Shown here one piece after another: positions 36,372 to 45,442 of a stretch of 64,000 bases of DNA. Both the position numbers and the translations under genes were made by a program. Each line of letters opens with the position of its first letter. Position 1 is the first letter of the stretch. Origin of the DNA: Thomasclavelia spiroformis DSM 1552 (GTDB lineage: Bacteria > Bacillota_I > Bacilli_A > Erysipelotrichales > Coprobacillaceae); contig NZ_CP102275.1 in assembly GCF_025149465.1 (NCBI RefSeq), positions 1,364,001 to 1,428,000 on the forward strand. Direction: 5' to 3'. The notes beneath the pieces were generated by a model, which was given only the letters and a program-made list of their open reading frames with translations, made no database searches and was not told the origin of the DNA.

Positions 36372-37694
36372 ATGAAAAAATATTTATTATCTCATAAATA
36401 TTTTAGAGTAGCTTTTATCCTATATACTTTTATCAATACCCTAGCTTTAGGATATTTTGGTATTAGCAATACATTTTTATCAATAACTATAATTATTTGG
36501 GGAGTTTATCTTGTTATTAATGATATTTCCCATAAACAAATAAATATTAATAAAAATTTTATATACATTAGTACTTATGGCATTATTTTATTACTAGCAA
36601 CTATCTTAAATCAAAAATATAGTGATTTAAAATCATATATTCTTGCTATTATTCAATTAATTATATTTTTCTTACTTTTTAATAATAAAAAATCAACCAC
36701 AATATCATCAATAAAAAAAGAAATTTCACTAATTATTCCTTTTACAAATATTTTAGTTGGTTTTGCAAGCTTTATTTCGATTATCATGTATTTATTTAAT
36801 ATTTATGATAGTAAAAATGGCTGGATTATTGGTACATCAGGAAATCGTTTATTTGGTATATATTTCAATTGTAATCCAGCTGCATTTTTAGCCTGTATAA
36901 CAATTTTATTAGCAATATTAGCAATCATTTATAATTATCGGTATAAAAAATTATATTATATTAATATTGGAATTCAAATCATTTATATTTTACTTACTAA
37001 ATGTCGTAGTGCTTTAATTATTCTTGCTTTAATTGCTACTGCATTAATTTATTATTTCTTTTTAAAAGAAAAACAATATCCTAAACTAAAAAAAATAGGT
37101 ATTATATGTATATTATGTATATCAATTATTTTTGGTAGTTTAGTAATTGATAAAGGAATTAATGCTATTTTTAATCAAGAACCAATCCAAGAAGAAAGTA
37201 GATTTCAAATATCAAAAGTTATTGAAGCTACTTATTCATTATTTACCGGTGATAGTTCTAAAGCGCTTGAATTACTTGATCAAGTTAGTAGTGGTAGATT
37301 AGAATTATTGAATACTTCTTTTGAAATTTGGCTAAAAAGTCCAATTATTGGAATTGGTGCAAATAATTTTAAAAAAATGGGGATGGACCAAACAGATGGT
37401 ACAACCATCCAATCAATTCAAGTAGTTCATAGTCATAATGAATTTGTTGAAGCATTAGTTACTACAGGAATTATTGGTTTTATCTTGTTTGGATTATTTT
37501 TTATTTCTTGTTTTAAACAAATAATTTATTTATTAACTAAATATAATGATAAACATTATTTTGGTCTTTTAATTTTTAGTTTGATTGTCGTTTGTGAAGT
37601 AATTGGTGGGCTGTTTGATTATGGTGTCTTTTATAATTATTCACTCTCTACAGCTATTGCTTGGATCTTTCTAGGATATCTGAATTTATTTTAA
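36372..37694 (+). CDS. O-antigen ligase / Wzy-type polymerase family membrane protein
   Basis: 440 residues with about ten to twelve transmembrane segments and a large extracytoplasmic loop (about 265-365). That loop carries SSGRLELLNTSFEIWLKSPIIGIGANNF and VVHSHNEFVEALVTTGIIG, the Wzy_C / O-antigen-ligase signature with its conserved Arg and His. In Gram-positives such proteins polymerise or ligate surface glycans. It follows the LytTR regulator by 3 bases and is probably cotranscribed. The substrate is unknown. Confidence 0.82.
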   Translation: MKKYLLSHKYFRVAFILYTFINTLALGYFGISNTFLSITIIIWGVYLVINDISHKQININKNFIYISTYGIILLLATILNQKYSDLKSYILAIIQLIIFFLLFNNKKSTTISSIKKEISLIIPFTNILVGFASFISIIMYLFNIYDSKNGWIIGTSGNRLFGIYFNCNPAAFLACITILLAILAIIYNYRYKKLYYINIGIQIIYILLTKCRSALIILALIATALIYYFFLKEKQYPKLKKIGIICILCISIIFGSLVIDKGINAIFNQEPIQEESRFQISKVIEATYSLFTGDSSKALELLDQVSSGRLELLNTSFEIWLKSPIIGIGANNFKKMGMDQTDGTTIQSIQVVHSHNEFVEALVTTGIIGFILFGLFFISCFKQIIYLLTKYNDKHYFGLLIFSLIVVCEVIGGLFDYGVFYNYSLSTAIAWIFLGYLNLF

Positions 37695-38548
37695 TTGAAT
37701 AGGGGCTAAGAATTAAAATCTTTCGCCCCTTTCACAACACCGTGCGTAGGGTTCCCTACACGGCGTTTCATAAGTTTATAGAGTTGTAATAATCTAGTGC
37801 ACTTATAAATCCGTATATTTTTAATACTTCATTTGTAAGTGTCCTTTTTAGTATGAAGCTATTGGCGATGTGCCAGTAGCTTTTTCTTGTGTTTGCCCAT
37901 TCCCATGCCTTACTTTTATTAATACCTAGTTTTTGTAAATTTCTATACCTTGTTCTTACTAACTTCCATCTTTTCCAATATATCATTCGTATTCTTCTTC
38001 TCATCCATGAGTCTATTTCCCTTAGATGTTTACTCATATTCGCTATCCTATAGTAATTCACCCAACCTGTAATGTATTCTTTAACTCTTTAGCTAATTCC
38101 TTACTTGATATTGGTCGGTTCCTTTTGGTGATTTCCTTTATTCTCTTTTTCATCTTTTCTTTAGATTTCTTGTGAACAGTGATTCGTACATTACCACTCT
38201 TCTCTATATAAAATCCAAAGCCCAAGAATTTTATATCAGTAATATAGGCTACCTTTGTCTTCTCTTGGTTCACTTTTACAAATAATTTCTCTTCTAAATA
38301 TCTTGTCACTGTTTCTTTGACTCTCATTGCACTTCTTTTACTTTTGAATAGTATGACACAGTCATCTGCGTACCTTACAAATCGATTTCCTCTTCTTTTC
38401 CATTTCTTTATCAAATTCATTAAGATATATATTTGATAATAATGGGCTGAGTGGCCCACCTTGGGGTACTCCTTTTGTAGTTTCTTCAAACTTATGTTTT
38501 ACTATGACTCCTGCATTGAGATATTTATGTATGAGTGATATAACTCTT

Positions 38549-39866
38549 TGATGCTAGAATAAAAACTGTACCAGTTAAATGGAAGAACTAGCTAGTATAT
38601 GATACAATGTCATAAGCTTAAATCAAAAATAGAAAAGGGGTATATGATGATGACTAAACCAACATTTACAGATGAATTTAAACAGGAGTTGTTCAATATG
38701 TTTTAGAACATCCTGATGAATCTAAAGTAGCTATAGCTAAACAGTTTGGTATTGCTGATAGCACTGTTCATAAATGGCTTAAAGATGCCAGTAGTAATGA
38801 CGGCGTAATTAATTCAAGAGGAAGCGGTAATTATTCAAGTGATGAAGCTAAAGAAATTGCCAGATTAAAAAAGAACTGAAAGATACACAGGATGCTTTAG
38901 AAGTCCTAAAAAAGGCTATTGGCATACTGGGCAATTAACTAAGCAGGATCTTTATAAAAGGATAAAAGAAAAATCTAAAAAAGATAAACAGACTTCAGTT
39001 ACCGGTATGCTAAAAAAATTACAACTGAGTAAATCAGGATATTATGAATATTTGAAAAGAAAACCATGTAAACAAAAAATCAGAAAAGCTAGAATCACAG
39101 AAAGAATCAAGAAAATCTATAAGGATTCAAAAGAAATATATGGAGCTCCTAAAATAACTGAAATACTAAAAAAAGAGGGAGAAAAAATAAGTGAAAAATA
39201 TGTAGGAAACATAATGAGGGAAAACAATATTAAAGCTCATTATATCAAACCATATACAATAACAACAAAAGACTGTGATTTTTCAAATAAACTAAAAAAT
39301 ATTCTAAACCGAGATTTTAATCCAAAAGCACCAAATCAGGCATGGTGTACTGATATAACATATATCTGGACAGCAGATGAAGGATTTGTATATTTAACCA
39401 GTATAATGGATCTCTATTCAAGAAAAATAATAGCATGGACATTAAGCAAAACATTAGAAGTAGATGAAGTATTAAAATGTCTGGAAACAGCTAAAAAAGA
39501 AGAAAAAGCGCAAAACCAATAGTAATCCATGCAGATCGCGGAGTGCACTATACATCGAAGAAATACAAAAGATTAACTAAGCAGATGAAAAGAAGCTATT
39601 CACAAAAGGAACACCGTGGGATAATGCGTGTATAGAATCATATCATGCATTGATAAAAAGGGAATGGCTGAACAGATTTAAGATTATAAATTATAATCAT
39701 GCATATAAGCTGGTATTTGAATACATAGAAGGATTTTATAATACAATAAGAGTACATTCACATTGTGATTATAAATCACCTAATGAATATGAGCATGATT
39801 ATTTAATTAGTATCAATTAATTAAATTTCTTACATTTATGTGGTCCGAAATCTTGACATAGTACCA
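38549..39866 (+). mobile_element. IS3-family (IS150-like) element, copy A, degenerate
   Basis: 1318 bases from TGATGCTAG to AGTACCA with 3-bp duplication CTT (38546-38548, 39867-39869). It is the same element as copies B (49012-50333) and C (61895-63216), which are 1322 bases. The four-base difference is four separate one-base losses in homopolymers (see findings). Confidence 0.95.
38644..39820 (+). pseudogene. IS3-family transposase orfA/orfB, frameshifted
   Basis: Same genes as in copies B and C but broken: one G lost at 38685 (orfA, after DEFKQ), one A at 38867-38872 (orfA, RLKKELK), one A at 39493-39498 (orfB, TAKKRRK) and one A at 39604-39607 (orfB, SQKGTPW). The longest remaining piece is orfB 39007-39522. 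Otherwise it looks identical to the intact copies. Confidence 0.93.
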
Positions 39867-40910
39867 CTTCCGTCTTTAATAGTTTGTGACAATATCTGTA
39901 TAAGTCTTGAATGGTTGACTGTATCAAAGTACTTCTCTAAATCTAGGTCTACTGTATATCGATATCCTTCATTGGCGTATTCGACTACTTTTCTTACTGC
40001 TTGATGGGCATTTCTTCTTGGTCGGAACCCATAACTATTGTCACTGAATTGGGGTTCAAATATTGGTGTCAGTACCTGTACTATCGCCTGTTGTATGACC
40101 CTATCCGTCACTGTTGGAATTCCTAACTCTCTTTTCTTTCCGTTATCTTTTGGTATTTCTACTCTTTTAACGGCTTGTGGACTATAATGTCCCTCCATGA
40201 TAAGTTTCTTTAGATAAGACCAGTGTTGTGCGAAATGCGTACGAACTTCTGCGACTTGCATTTTATCTACACCACCACTTCCTTATTACTCATAACCCTT
40301 TGGATTGCCTTTTCTATATTGGCATCCTCCATAATTGTTTCAAGTAACTTCTCATGTACTACAAATCTATTGGTGTTCTTCGTATGTGATATCTCTTGTT
40401 TTGATGTAGGATACACTTCTCCACTATTGTCGTATTCCGTACTATCTTCATAGAGTAAGCCTAATGATAGTTGACAGTATCCTATTTTATCTTGAGTATC
40501 TTTCATTTCCAGTTCACCTCCTTATGTTCGGTCCTTCGCTAGATAACCATTACAGTTATCATCATCACTACTATGACCTCGGCTGACTTCCTAGGACAAA
40601 CGTTTCCACCATGATTACATTTTCATCATGTTCCTAGGACCTCCCACGGTAAGACATAACACTTTCATCCTATGTACCCACTATCTTTACACTGCTTATT
40701 CCGTCGTACTATTGGACTTCGATTTGTTTAGCAATCTCATCCGATAAGCTTCTGCCTAAAATAGTTCGTATTCCTTGGGTCAGGACTTTGCCTCCAACTT
40801 CCTCCCGTTCACACCTTACGATGGATACCTTGTCTTCGGCTAGTGGTTGGTAGTACGAAACCCCCACAGTGGACTTTCACCACCTAGTCTTATGTCATGC
40901 GTGGCACACT

Positions 40911-40950
40911 AATAAAACAGCTAATCGTCAGTGATTAGCTGTTTTATATT
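40911..40950 (-). terminator. Terminator of the ABC exporter gene
   Basis: AAAACAGCTAATC / GATTAGCTGTTTT stem with a six-base loop and T-tail on the minus strand, directly after the ABC exporter stop. The group II intron begins right after its T-run. Confidence 0.9.
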
Positions 40951-40952
40951 TG

Positions 40953-42686
40953 TTATATATTTTTTCCAATATAATAAAAACTAGCATATTGGCCATTTTT
41001 CTTTAATAACTCTTCATGAGTACCTTCTTCAACAATTCCTTCATTTGATAAAACACAGATTCTTTGGGCATTTTGAATCGTTGATAAACGATGTGCAATT
41101 ACCAAAGTAGTACGATTTTTAGCTAATGATTCTAATGATTCTTGAACAATACGTTCACTTTCATTATCTAAAGCACTTGTTGCTTCATCAAAAATAAGAA
41201 TTGGTGGATTTTTTAAAAATACTCGTGCAATACTTAAACGTTGTTTTTGTCCACCCGATAATTTTACTCCACGTTGTCCACAATCAGTATTATAACCATC
41301 AGGTAATTCCATAATAAAATCATGCGCATTTGCTTTTTTAGCAGCTTCAATTACTTCTTCATCTGTCGCATCAAAACGACCATAACGAATATTATCTAAA
41401 ATAGTTCCCGCAAATAAATATACATCTTGTTGTACAATTCCAATATTTTGTCGTAATGAATTTAATTTAATATCCTTAATATTATGTCCATCAATTAAAA
41501 TCTTTCCTTCACTAACTTCATAAAATCTCGGCAATAATGAACATATAGTTGTCTTTCCAGCACCAGAAGTTCCTACCAAAGCAACATATTCACCAGGCTT
41601 TATTTTTAAATTAATATCTTTTAAAACATAATCATTAGTCTTATTATATTTAAATCCAACATTACAATATTCAATTGCACCTTTAACATCTTTTAAATCA
41701 ATTGCATTTTTACTATCAACAATATCCGGTTCAATTTCCAATACTTCCATAAATCTTTCAAAACCAGTTATTCCCTCTTGAAACTGTTCTGTAAAGTTAA
41801 TAAACTTTTTAACCGGTTCTATTAAATTATTAATATACAATAAAAAAGCAACTAAATCTGCAGTAACAATAACATCTTTAGAAATAAAAATTGATCCAAA
41901 AATAGCCGCAGCAACAGTAATCATACTTGTAAACGCACCTAATCCAGAATGAAATTTACCCATATAAAAATAACTGTTACTTTTACTATTTACATAACGA
42001 TTATTTTCATCATTAAATTTATTATTTTCATAATTTTCATTCGCAAAACTTTTTACAACCCTTATTCCTGATAAATTATCCTCAATGCGCGCATTAATAT
42101 CTCCAACTCGACGACGATTTGCTTTAAATGCTTTTTTCATCTTACGATTATAATAATAAATAAACGCACCCATTATTGGAATAAAAGCAAAAATAATTAA
42201 AGTTAACTGCAAATTAATATTTGCAAGAATTACAAACGCCCCAAAAAATTTAATAAATGAAATAACAATATCTTCAGGTCCATGATGATATAATTCTGTA
42301 AGTGAAAATAAATCATTTGTAAGTCTAGACATCAATTGTCCTGTTTTTTCTTCATCATAAAAACTAAAAGACAATTTTTGATAATGTTGAAATAATTCAT
42401 TTCTAAGATCACGTTCCATGTATACACCCATTACATGACCTTTGTATGCAACAAAATAATTACACAAATATTCAATCACTACTAGTACAATCATCAATAC
42501 ACCTAATTTATAAATTAAGCTGATTTCAAAATTATTATCAACTAATACCGTACCCGTAATATAACGAATAATTATTGGAAATACTAAAGATATTCCAGCT
42601 GCTATCATTGCACAAAACATATCTGCCAAAAATAGTTTTAAATATGGTCGATAATATGATAAAAACTTTTTTGATCTACTACTCAT
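40953..42686 (-). CDS. ABC exporter, fused membrane and ATPase domains
   Basis: 577 residues: six transmembrane helices (about 15-310) and a C-terminal ATPase with Walker A GTSGAGKTT, Q-loop QQDVYLF, signature LSGGQKQR, Walker B ILIFDEATSALD and His in IAHRLST. It is the MsbA/LmrA/BmrA type of lipid or drug exporter, acting as a dimer; the substrate is unknown. The start is ATG 42686 with AAAGGGGAG upstream; the frame extends 9 codons further without a ribosome site. Monocistronic. Confidence 0.92.
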   Translation of the reverse strand: MSSRSKKFLSYYRPYLKLFLADMFCAMIAAGISLVFPIIIRYITGTVLVDNNFEISLIYKLGVLMIVLVVIEYLCNYFVAYKGHVMGVYMERDLRNELFQHYQKLSFSFYDEEKTGQLMSRLTNDLFSLTELYHHGPEDIVISFIKFFGAFVILANINLQLTLIIFAFIPIMGAFIYYYNRKMKKAFKANRRRVGDINARIEDNLSGIRVVKSFANENYENNKFNDENNRYVNSKSNSYFYMGKFHSGLGAFTSMITVAAAIFGSIFISKDVIVTADLVAFLLYINNLIEPVKKFINFTEQFQEGITGFERFMEVLEIEPDIVDSKNAIDLKDVKGAIEYCNVGFKYNKTNDYVLKDINLKIKPGEYVALVGTSGAGKTTICSLLPRFYEVSEGKILIDGHNIKDIKLNSLRQNIGIVQQDVYLFAGTILDNIRYGRFDATDEEVIEAAKKANAHDFIMELPDGYNTDCGQRGVKLSGGQKQRLSIARVFLKNPPILIFDEATSALDNESERIVQESLESLAKNRTTLVIAHRLSTIQNAQRICVLSNEGIVEEGTHEELLKKNGQYASFYYIGKNI

Positions 42687-42829
42687 ATACACTCCCCTTT
42701 CATGCCAATACATAATAACACATATTATTACTTTTTTATAGTAAAATGGTATTTAAAATACAAAGTTACTTTAATATTTCTAATCTTTTACTTTAATGCT
42801 ACAATATAATTATTAAAGGAGTTGGTTTA

Positions 42830-43489
42830 ATGGATAAGTATTTATTGATTAAAAATATATTCATTGAAAACAAAAACAAAGAAAAAGCTAAATCAATGGC
42901 TAAGTATATGAAAAATAAATTTGCTTTTTATGGATTAAATGCGCCAGATAGAAAAAAGTTATATCAACAATTTTTAAAAGACGAAAAGAAAAATAAATCA
43001 ATTGATTGGCATTTTCTTGATTTATGTTATCAAGATAAATATCGTGAATTTCAATATCTAGTTTGTGATTATTTAAGAGCTTTTAAAAAGTATTTAAGTT
43101 ATGATGATATTTTTAAAATTGAAAAATATGTTAAAAGTAAACAATGGTGGGATACAATAGATTGTTTTGATCAAATAATCGGTGATATTGGATTAAATGA
43201 TAAAAGAGTAAATGATTTAATGTTGAAATGGTCAGTTGATGATGACTTTTGGCTTAGAAGAATCGCTATTGATCATCAACTTACTAGAAAAGATAAAACA
43301 GATAAAGAACTATTAAAGCAAATTATTATTAATAATTTAGGTAGTGATGAATTTTTTATTAATAAGGCAATTGGCTGGAGTTTAAGAGATTATTCTAAAA
43401 CTAATAGTAAATGGGTCAAGTGTTTTATTGAAGAATACCAAGATAAATTAGATAAATTGAGCATTAAAGAAGCAAGTAAATATATTTAA
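42830..43489 (+). CDS. AlkD-like DNA alkylation repair protein
   Basis: 219 residues built of HEAT-like helices. The family landmarks are present: REFQYLVCDYL, SKQWWDTIDCFD (Trp and Asp of the AlkD lesion site), DDDFWLRRIAIDHQL and FINKAIGWSLRDYSK. Members are glycosylases for alkylated (N3/N7) purines. AAAGGAG lies before the ATG. It is followed 12 bases later by a DUF2200 gene. Confidence 0.9.
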   Translation: MDKYLLIKNIFIENKNKEKAKSMAKYMKNKFAFYGLNAPDRKKLYQQFLKDEKKNKSIDWHFLDLCYQDKYREFQYLVCDYLRAFKKYLSYDDIFKIEKYVKSKQWWDTIDCFDQIIGDIGLNDKRVNDLMLKWSVDDDFWLRRIAIDHQLTRKDKTDKELLKQIIINNLGSDEFFINKAIGWSLRDYSKTNSKWVKCFIEEYQDKLDKLSIKEASKYI

Positions 43490-43501
43490 GGAGGATTAAC
43501 T

Positions 43502-43852
43502 ATGAGCAGTGATAAAATATATAAAATGAAATTTTCTAAAATATATCCCCTTCTCGTTAATAAAGCAGTAAAAAAAGGACGTACTAAACAAGAAGTAGAT
43601 ACAATTATTAATTGGTTAACTGGTTATAATGAAAAACAGATTGAAACAATGCTTGAAAGTGATATTGATTATGCAACTTTTTTCAATGAAGCTCCACAAA
43701 AAAATGAAAAACGCCATTTGATCAAAGATAAAATATGTAATGTAAAAATAGAAGATATCGATGAACCATTAATGAAAGAAATTCGTTATTTAGATAAATT
43801 AATTGATGAATTAGCTAAAGGAAAAGCAATGGATAAAATTTTACGTAAATAA
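43502..43852 (+). CDS. DUF2200 family protein
   Basis: 116 residues matching DUF2200: YKMKFSKIYPLLVNKAVKKG, VDTIINWLTGYNEKQI, and the C-terminal IRYLDKLIDELAKGKAMDKI. Function unknown; it is a soluble, helical protein. AAGGAGG ribosome site 8 bases before ATG. Probably cotranscribed with the AlkD-like gene. Confidence 0.88.
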   Translation: MSSDKIYKMKFSKIYPLLVNKAVKKGRTKQEVDTIINWLTGYNEKQIETMLESDIDYATFFNEAPQKNEKRHLIKDKICNVKIEDIDEPLMKEIRYLDKLIDELAKGKAMDKILRK

Positions 43853-43926
43853 AATTAGTTTTATAAGTATTTTCTTTATTAATAGTTAAAAAAATGATAA
43901 TCTATACTATAGAAAAGGAGTTACTT

Positions 43927-44970
43927 ATGAAATTTAAATTAACAAATTATGATCCTAGTAATTATAAATTATTAGAAGCTAAATTAAATGAATTATCTAA
44001 ACAAGGATATAATTGTAAAAATGTAGACATGTTTACTATTTTTAAACACGATAATAAACGCCAATATTATAAAACAGATATCTTTGTACCGGATAAAAAT
44101 AAACAGGCATCTAATCGTGAACAAAGAGATAAGTGGTTGCTTGAATATGTTGAACATGGATATGAATTTATTGGTAAATCTCGCAAGATTTTTGTATTTA
44201 AAGCAGATAAGGATATAAAGATTAAAGAAACTAATCGCGAGTTATTATTAAATTATTTTAAAAAGAATCGAACTTTATTAAATATTTTACTTGTATCAAT
44301 TAGTTTATTATTATCTTTTTCATTGATTCCTTCAATATTTTTTAATAATAGTCCTGATGAATTTGTTACTAATGGTTCAATTTTAATCCATTTTGCTCCA
44401 TTATTTTTATGTATTAGCTTAATTGTTCGTTTTTTAACTAATTATATTCAAACTGAGAAAATAAAAAATGCTTTAATTAAAAAAAAGCTACCTAGTTATA
44501 ATAAAAAGAATGAATATTTATTTATAATTTCAAATTGGTTATTTATTTTCTTTTTTATTATCACAATTAGTGGCTTTGTTTTAGATTCATCATCACGACA
44601 ATATGTTGATATTAGTGATAATATGTTTACATTAAAAGATTTTGGTTATAATCAAAAATCTAATAAAGAATGTGTAAAATCATCGAGTTTATTGATTGAT
44701 AAATCATATAGTTATTTTGAAACAAACAGTGACCAAAGCCTAAAGATCAATTATTATTATTTTTCATCTAAACATAAAGCTCAAAATTATTTAGAAAATT
44801 ACTTAAGTGTTAATTATTATCAAGATAAAAAAGAAATTAGCAATGGTTATTTACTTGCTGGTAGTGATGTTTATGATGGGATGATTTTTGTTGATGAAAA
44901 TAGACTTATCGTAATTCAAACTAATTTTGATTTACAAGAAAATGATCGTTATAAAAATTTAGTAAATTAA
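43927..44970 (+). CDS. DUF2812 membrane protein
   Basis: 347 residues. The N-terminal ~100 residues carry a DUF2812 domain (DKWLLEYVEHGYEFIGKSRKIFVFKAD); four hydrophobic segments follow at roughly 115-250; the rest is a polar extracytoplasmic domain. DUF2812 genes often pair with PadR regulators, but none is next to it here. The start is ATG 43927 with AAAAGGAG 6 bases upstream. Function unknown. Confidence 0.8.
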   Translation: MKFKLTNYDPSNYKLLEAKLNELSKQGYNCKNVDMFTIFKHDNKRQYYKTDIFVPDKNKQASNREQRDKWLLEYVEHGYEFIGKSRKIFVFKADKDIKIKETNRELLLNYFKKNRTLLNILLVSISLLLSFSLIPSIFFNNSPDEFVTNGSILIHFAPLFLCISLIVRFLTNYIQTEKIKNALIKKKLPSYNKKNEYLFIISNWLFIFFFIITISGFVLDSSSRQYVDISDNMFTLKDFGYNQKSNKECVKSSSLLIDKSYSYFETNSDQSLKINYYYFSSKHKAQNYLENYLSVNYYQDKKEISNGYLLAGSDVYDGMIFVDENRLIVIQTNFDLQENDRYKNLVN

Positions 44971-44995
44971 AAAAGCTCACTAGGAGCTTTTTTAT
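44968..44995. terminator. Bidirectional terminator between DUF2812 gene and csoR
   Basis: AAAAAAGCTC-ACTAG-GAGCTTTTTT hairpin with T-runs on both strands, between convergent genes. Confidence 0.85.
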
Positions 44996-45243
44996 AATTT
45001 TGTTAATAATTTTATTACTTCGTCAATTTTTTTATCAGCATCATGTTCATTGATTGCATGTTTAACACAATGATTTAAATGATTAGATAAAACTTCATTA
45101 TTTGCATTTTTTATCAATGATTGAATTGCTAATAACTGATTTGAAATATCAATACAATATCGTTCATCTTCAATCATTTTTATTACTGCATCAATTTGTC
45201 CACGAGCTGTTTTTAAACGAAGGAGTACTTTTTCATTAGACAT
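44992..45243 (-). CDS. csoR: CsoR-family copper-sensing repressor
   Basis: 83 residues of the all-helical CsoR/RcnR family: [20 protein letters not shown], then Cys in RYCIDI and His/Cys in LNHCVKH (the x-C-H-C copper site). It would release DNA on binding Cu(I). It overlaps the end of copA by 8 bases, so regulator and pump are one operon. A matching GTACCCCCTAGGGTA operator lies before copA. Confidence 0.92.
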   Translation of the reverse strand: MSNEKVLLRLKTARGQIDAVIKMIEDERYCIDISNQLLAIQSLIKNANNEVLSNHLNHCVKHAINEHDADKKIDEVIKLLTKL

Positions 45244-45442
45244 TTTTAATTCCTACTACTTTATAACCTGCTTTTTCAATTACACTTTTTAAAATAGTAT
45301 CATCTTGATTTGTTTCAACAATTGCATTTTTAGCTTCAAGATTAACTGTTGCAGTTGTATCAGCTAAATTATTTAAAGCTTCTTCTACATGTTTTTTACA
45401 CATTTGACACATCATTCCATCAATTTCAATTTCTTTTTTCAT
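45236..45442 (-). CDS. Possible free CopZ-like chaperone from an internal start in copA
   Basis: An in-frame ATG at 45442-45440 ([17 protein letters not shown]) is preceded at 9 bases by AAAAGGAG, as strong as the site of any gene here. It would yield a 68-residue HMA protein with the CxxC copper motif, typical length of CopZ. The same residues are also translated as the C-terminus of CopA. Either this is a fusion of an old copZ that kept its start site, or both products are made. Confidence 0.5.
   Translation of the reverse strand: MKKEIEIDGMMCQMCKKHVEEALNNLADTTATVNLEAKNAIVETNQDDTILKSVIEKAGYKVVGIKNV

Larger units (their letters stand above)
37768..40506 (-). pseudogene. ltrA: Group II intron reverse transcriptase/maturase, disrupted
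   Basis: An LtrA-type protein in pieces: N-terminus from ATG 40506 (good site AAGGAGGTGA), then RVEIPKDNGKKRELGIPTVT, SYGFRPRRNAHQAV and VDLDLEKYFDTVNH (RT core), the GVPQGGPLSPLLSN segment, RYADDCVIL (catalytic YADD) and the maturase/X domain to TGA at 37768. Lesions are a missing G at about 40281 (MSNKGSGGVDK expected), the IS3 insertion after IKDGS (38549-39866), an extra base near 38398, and a missing G at 38066 (LQGWVNYYRI expected). As read, it cannot make a full maturase; the single-base lesions may be assembly errors. Confidence 0.88.
37700..40909 (-). mobile_element. Group IIC-like intron, interrupted by an IS3-family element
   Basis: The minus-strand RNA begins GTGTGCC (40909) and shows the typical 5' domain I sequence through about 40510, then the reverse transcriptase ORF. 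Domain V (hairpin GCCGTGTAGG-GAAC-CCTACGCACGG, 37737-37765) and a domain VI-like hairpin (AGGGGC / GCCCCT) end near 37700. Removing the IS leaves about 1.89 kb, normal for the class. It sits immediately 3' of an intrinsic terminator (40911-40945), the preferred site of group IIC introns. The ends are assigned by pattern only; the 3' end may be off by one or two bases. Confidence 0.85.

Noticed and set aside
39007-39522. A separate functional gene at 39007-39522
   Set aside because: It is the first part of IS copy A orfB, ended by a frameshift; copies B and C show the full gene.
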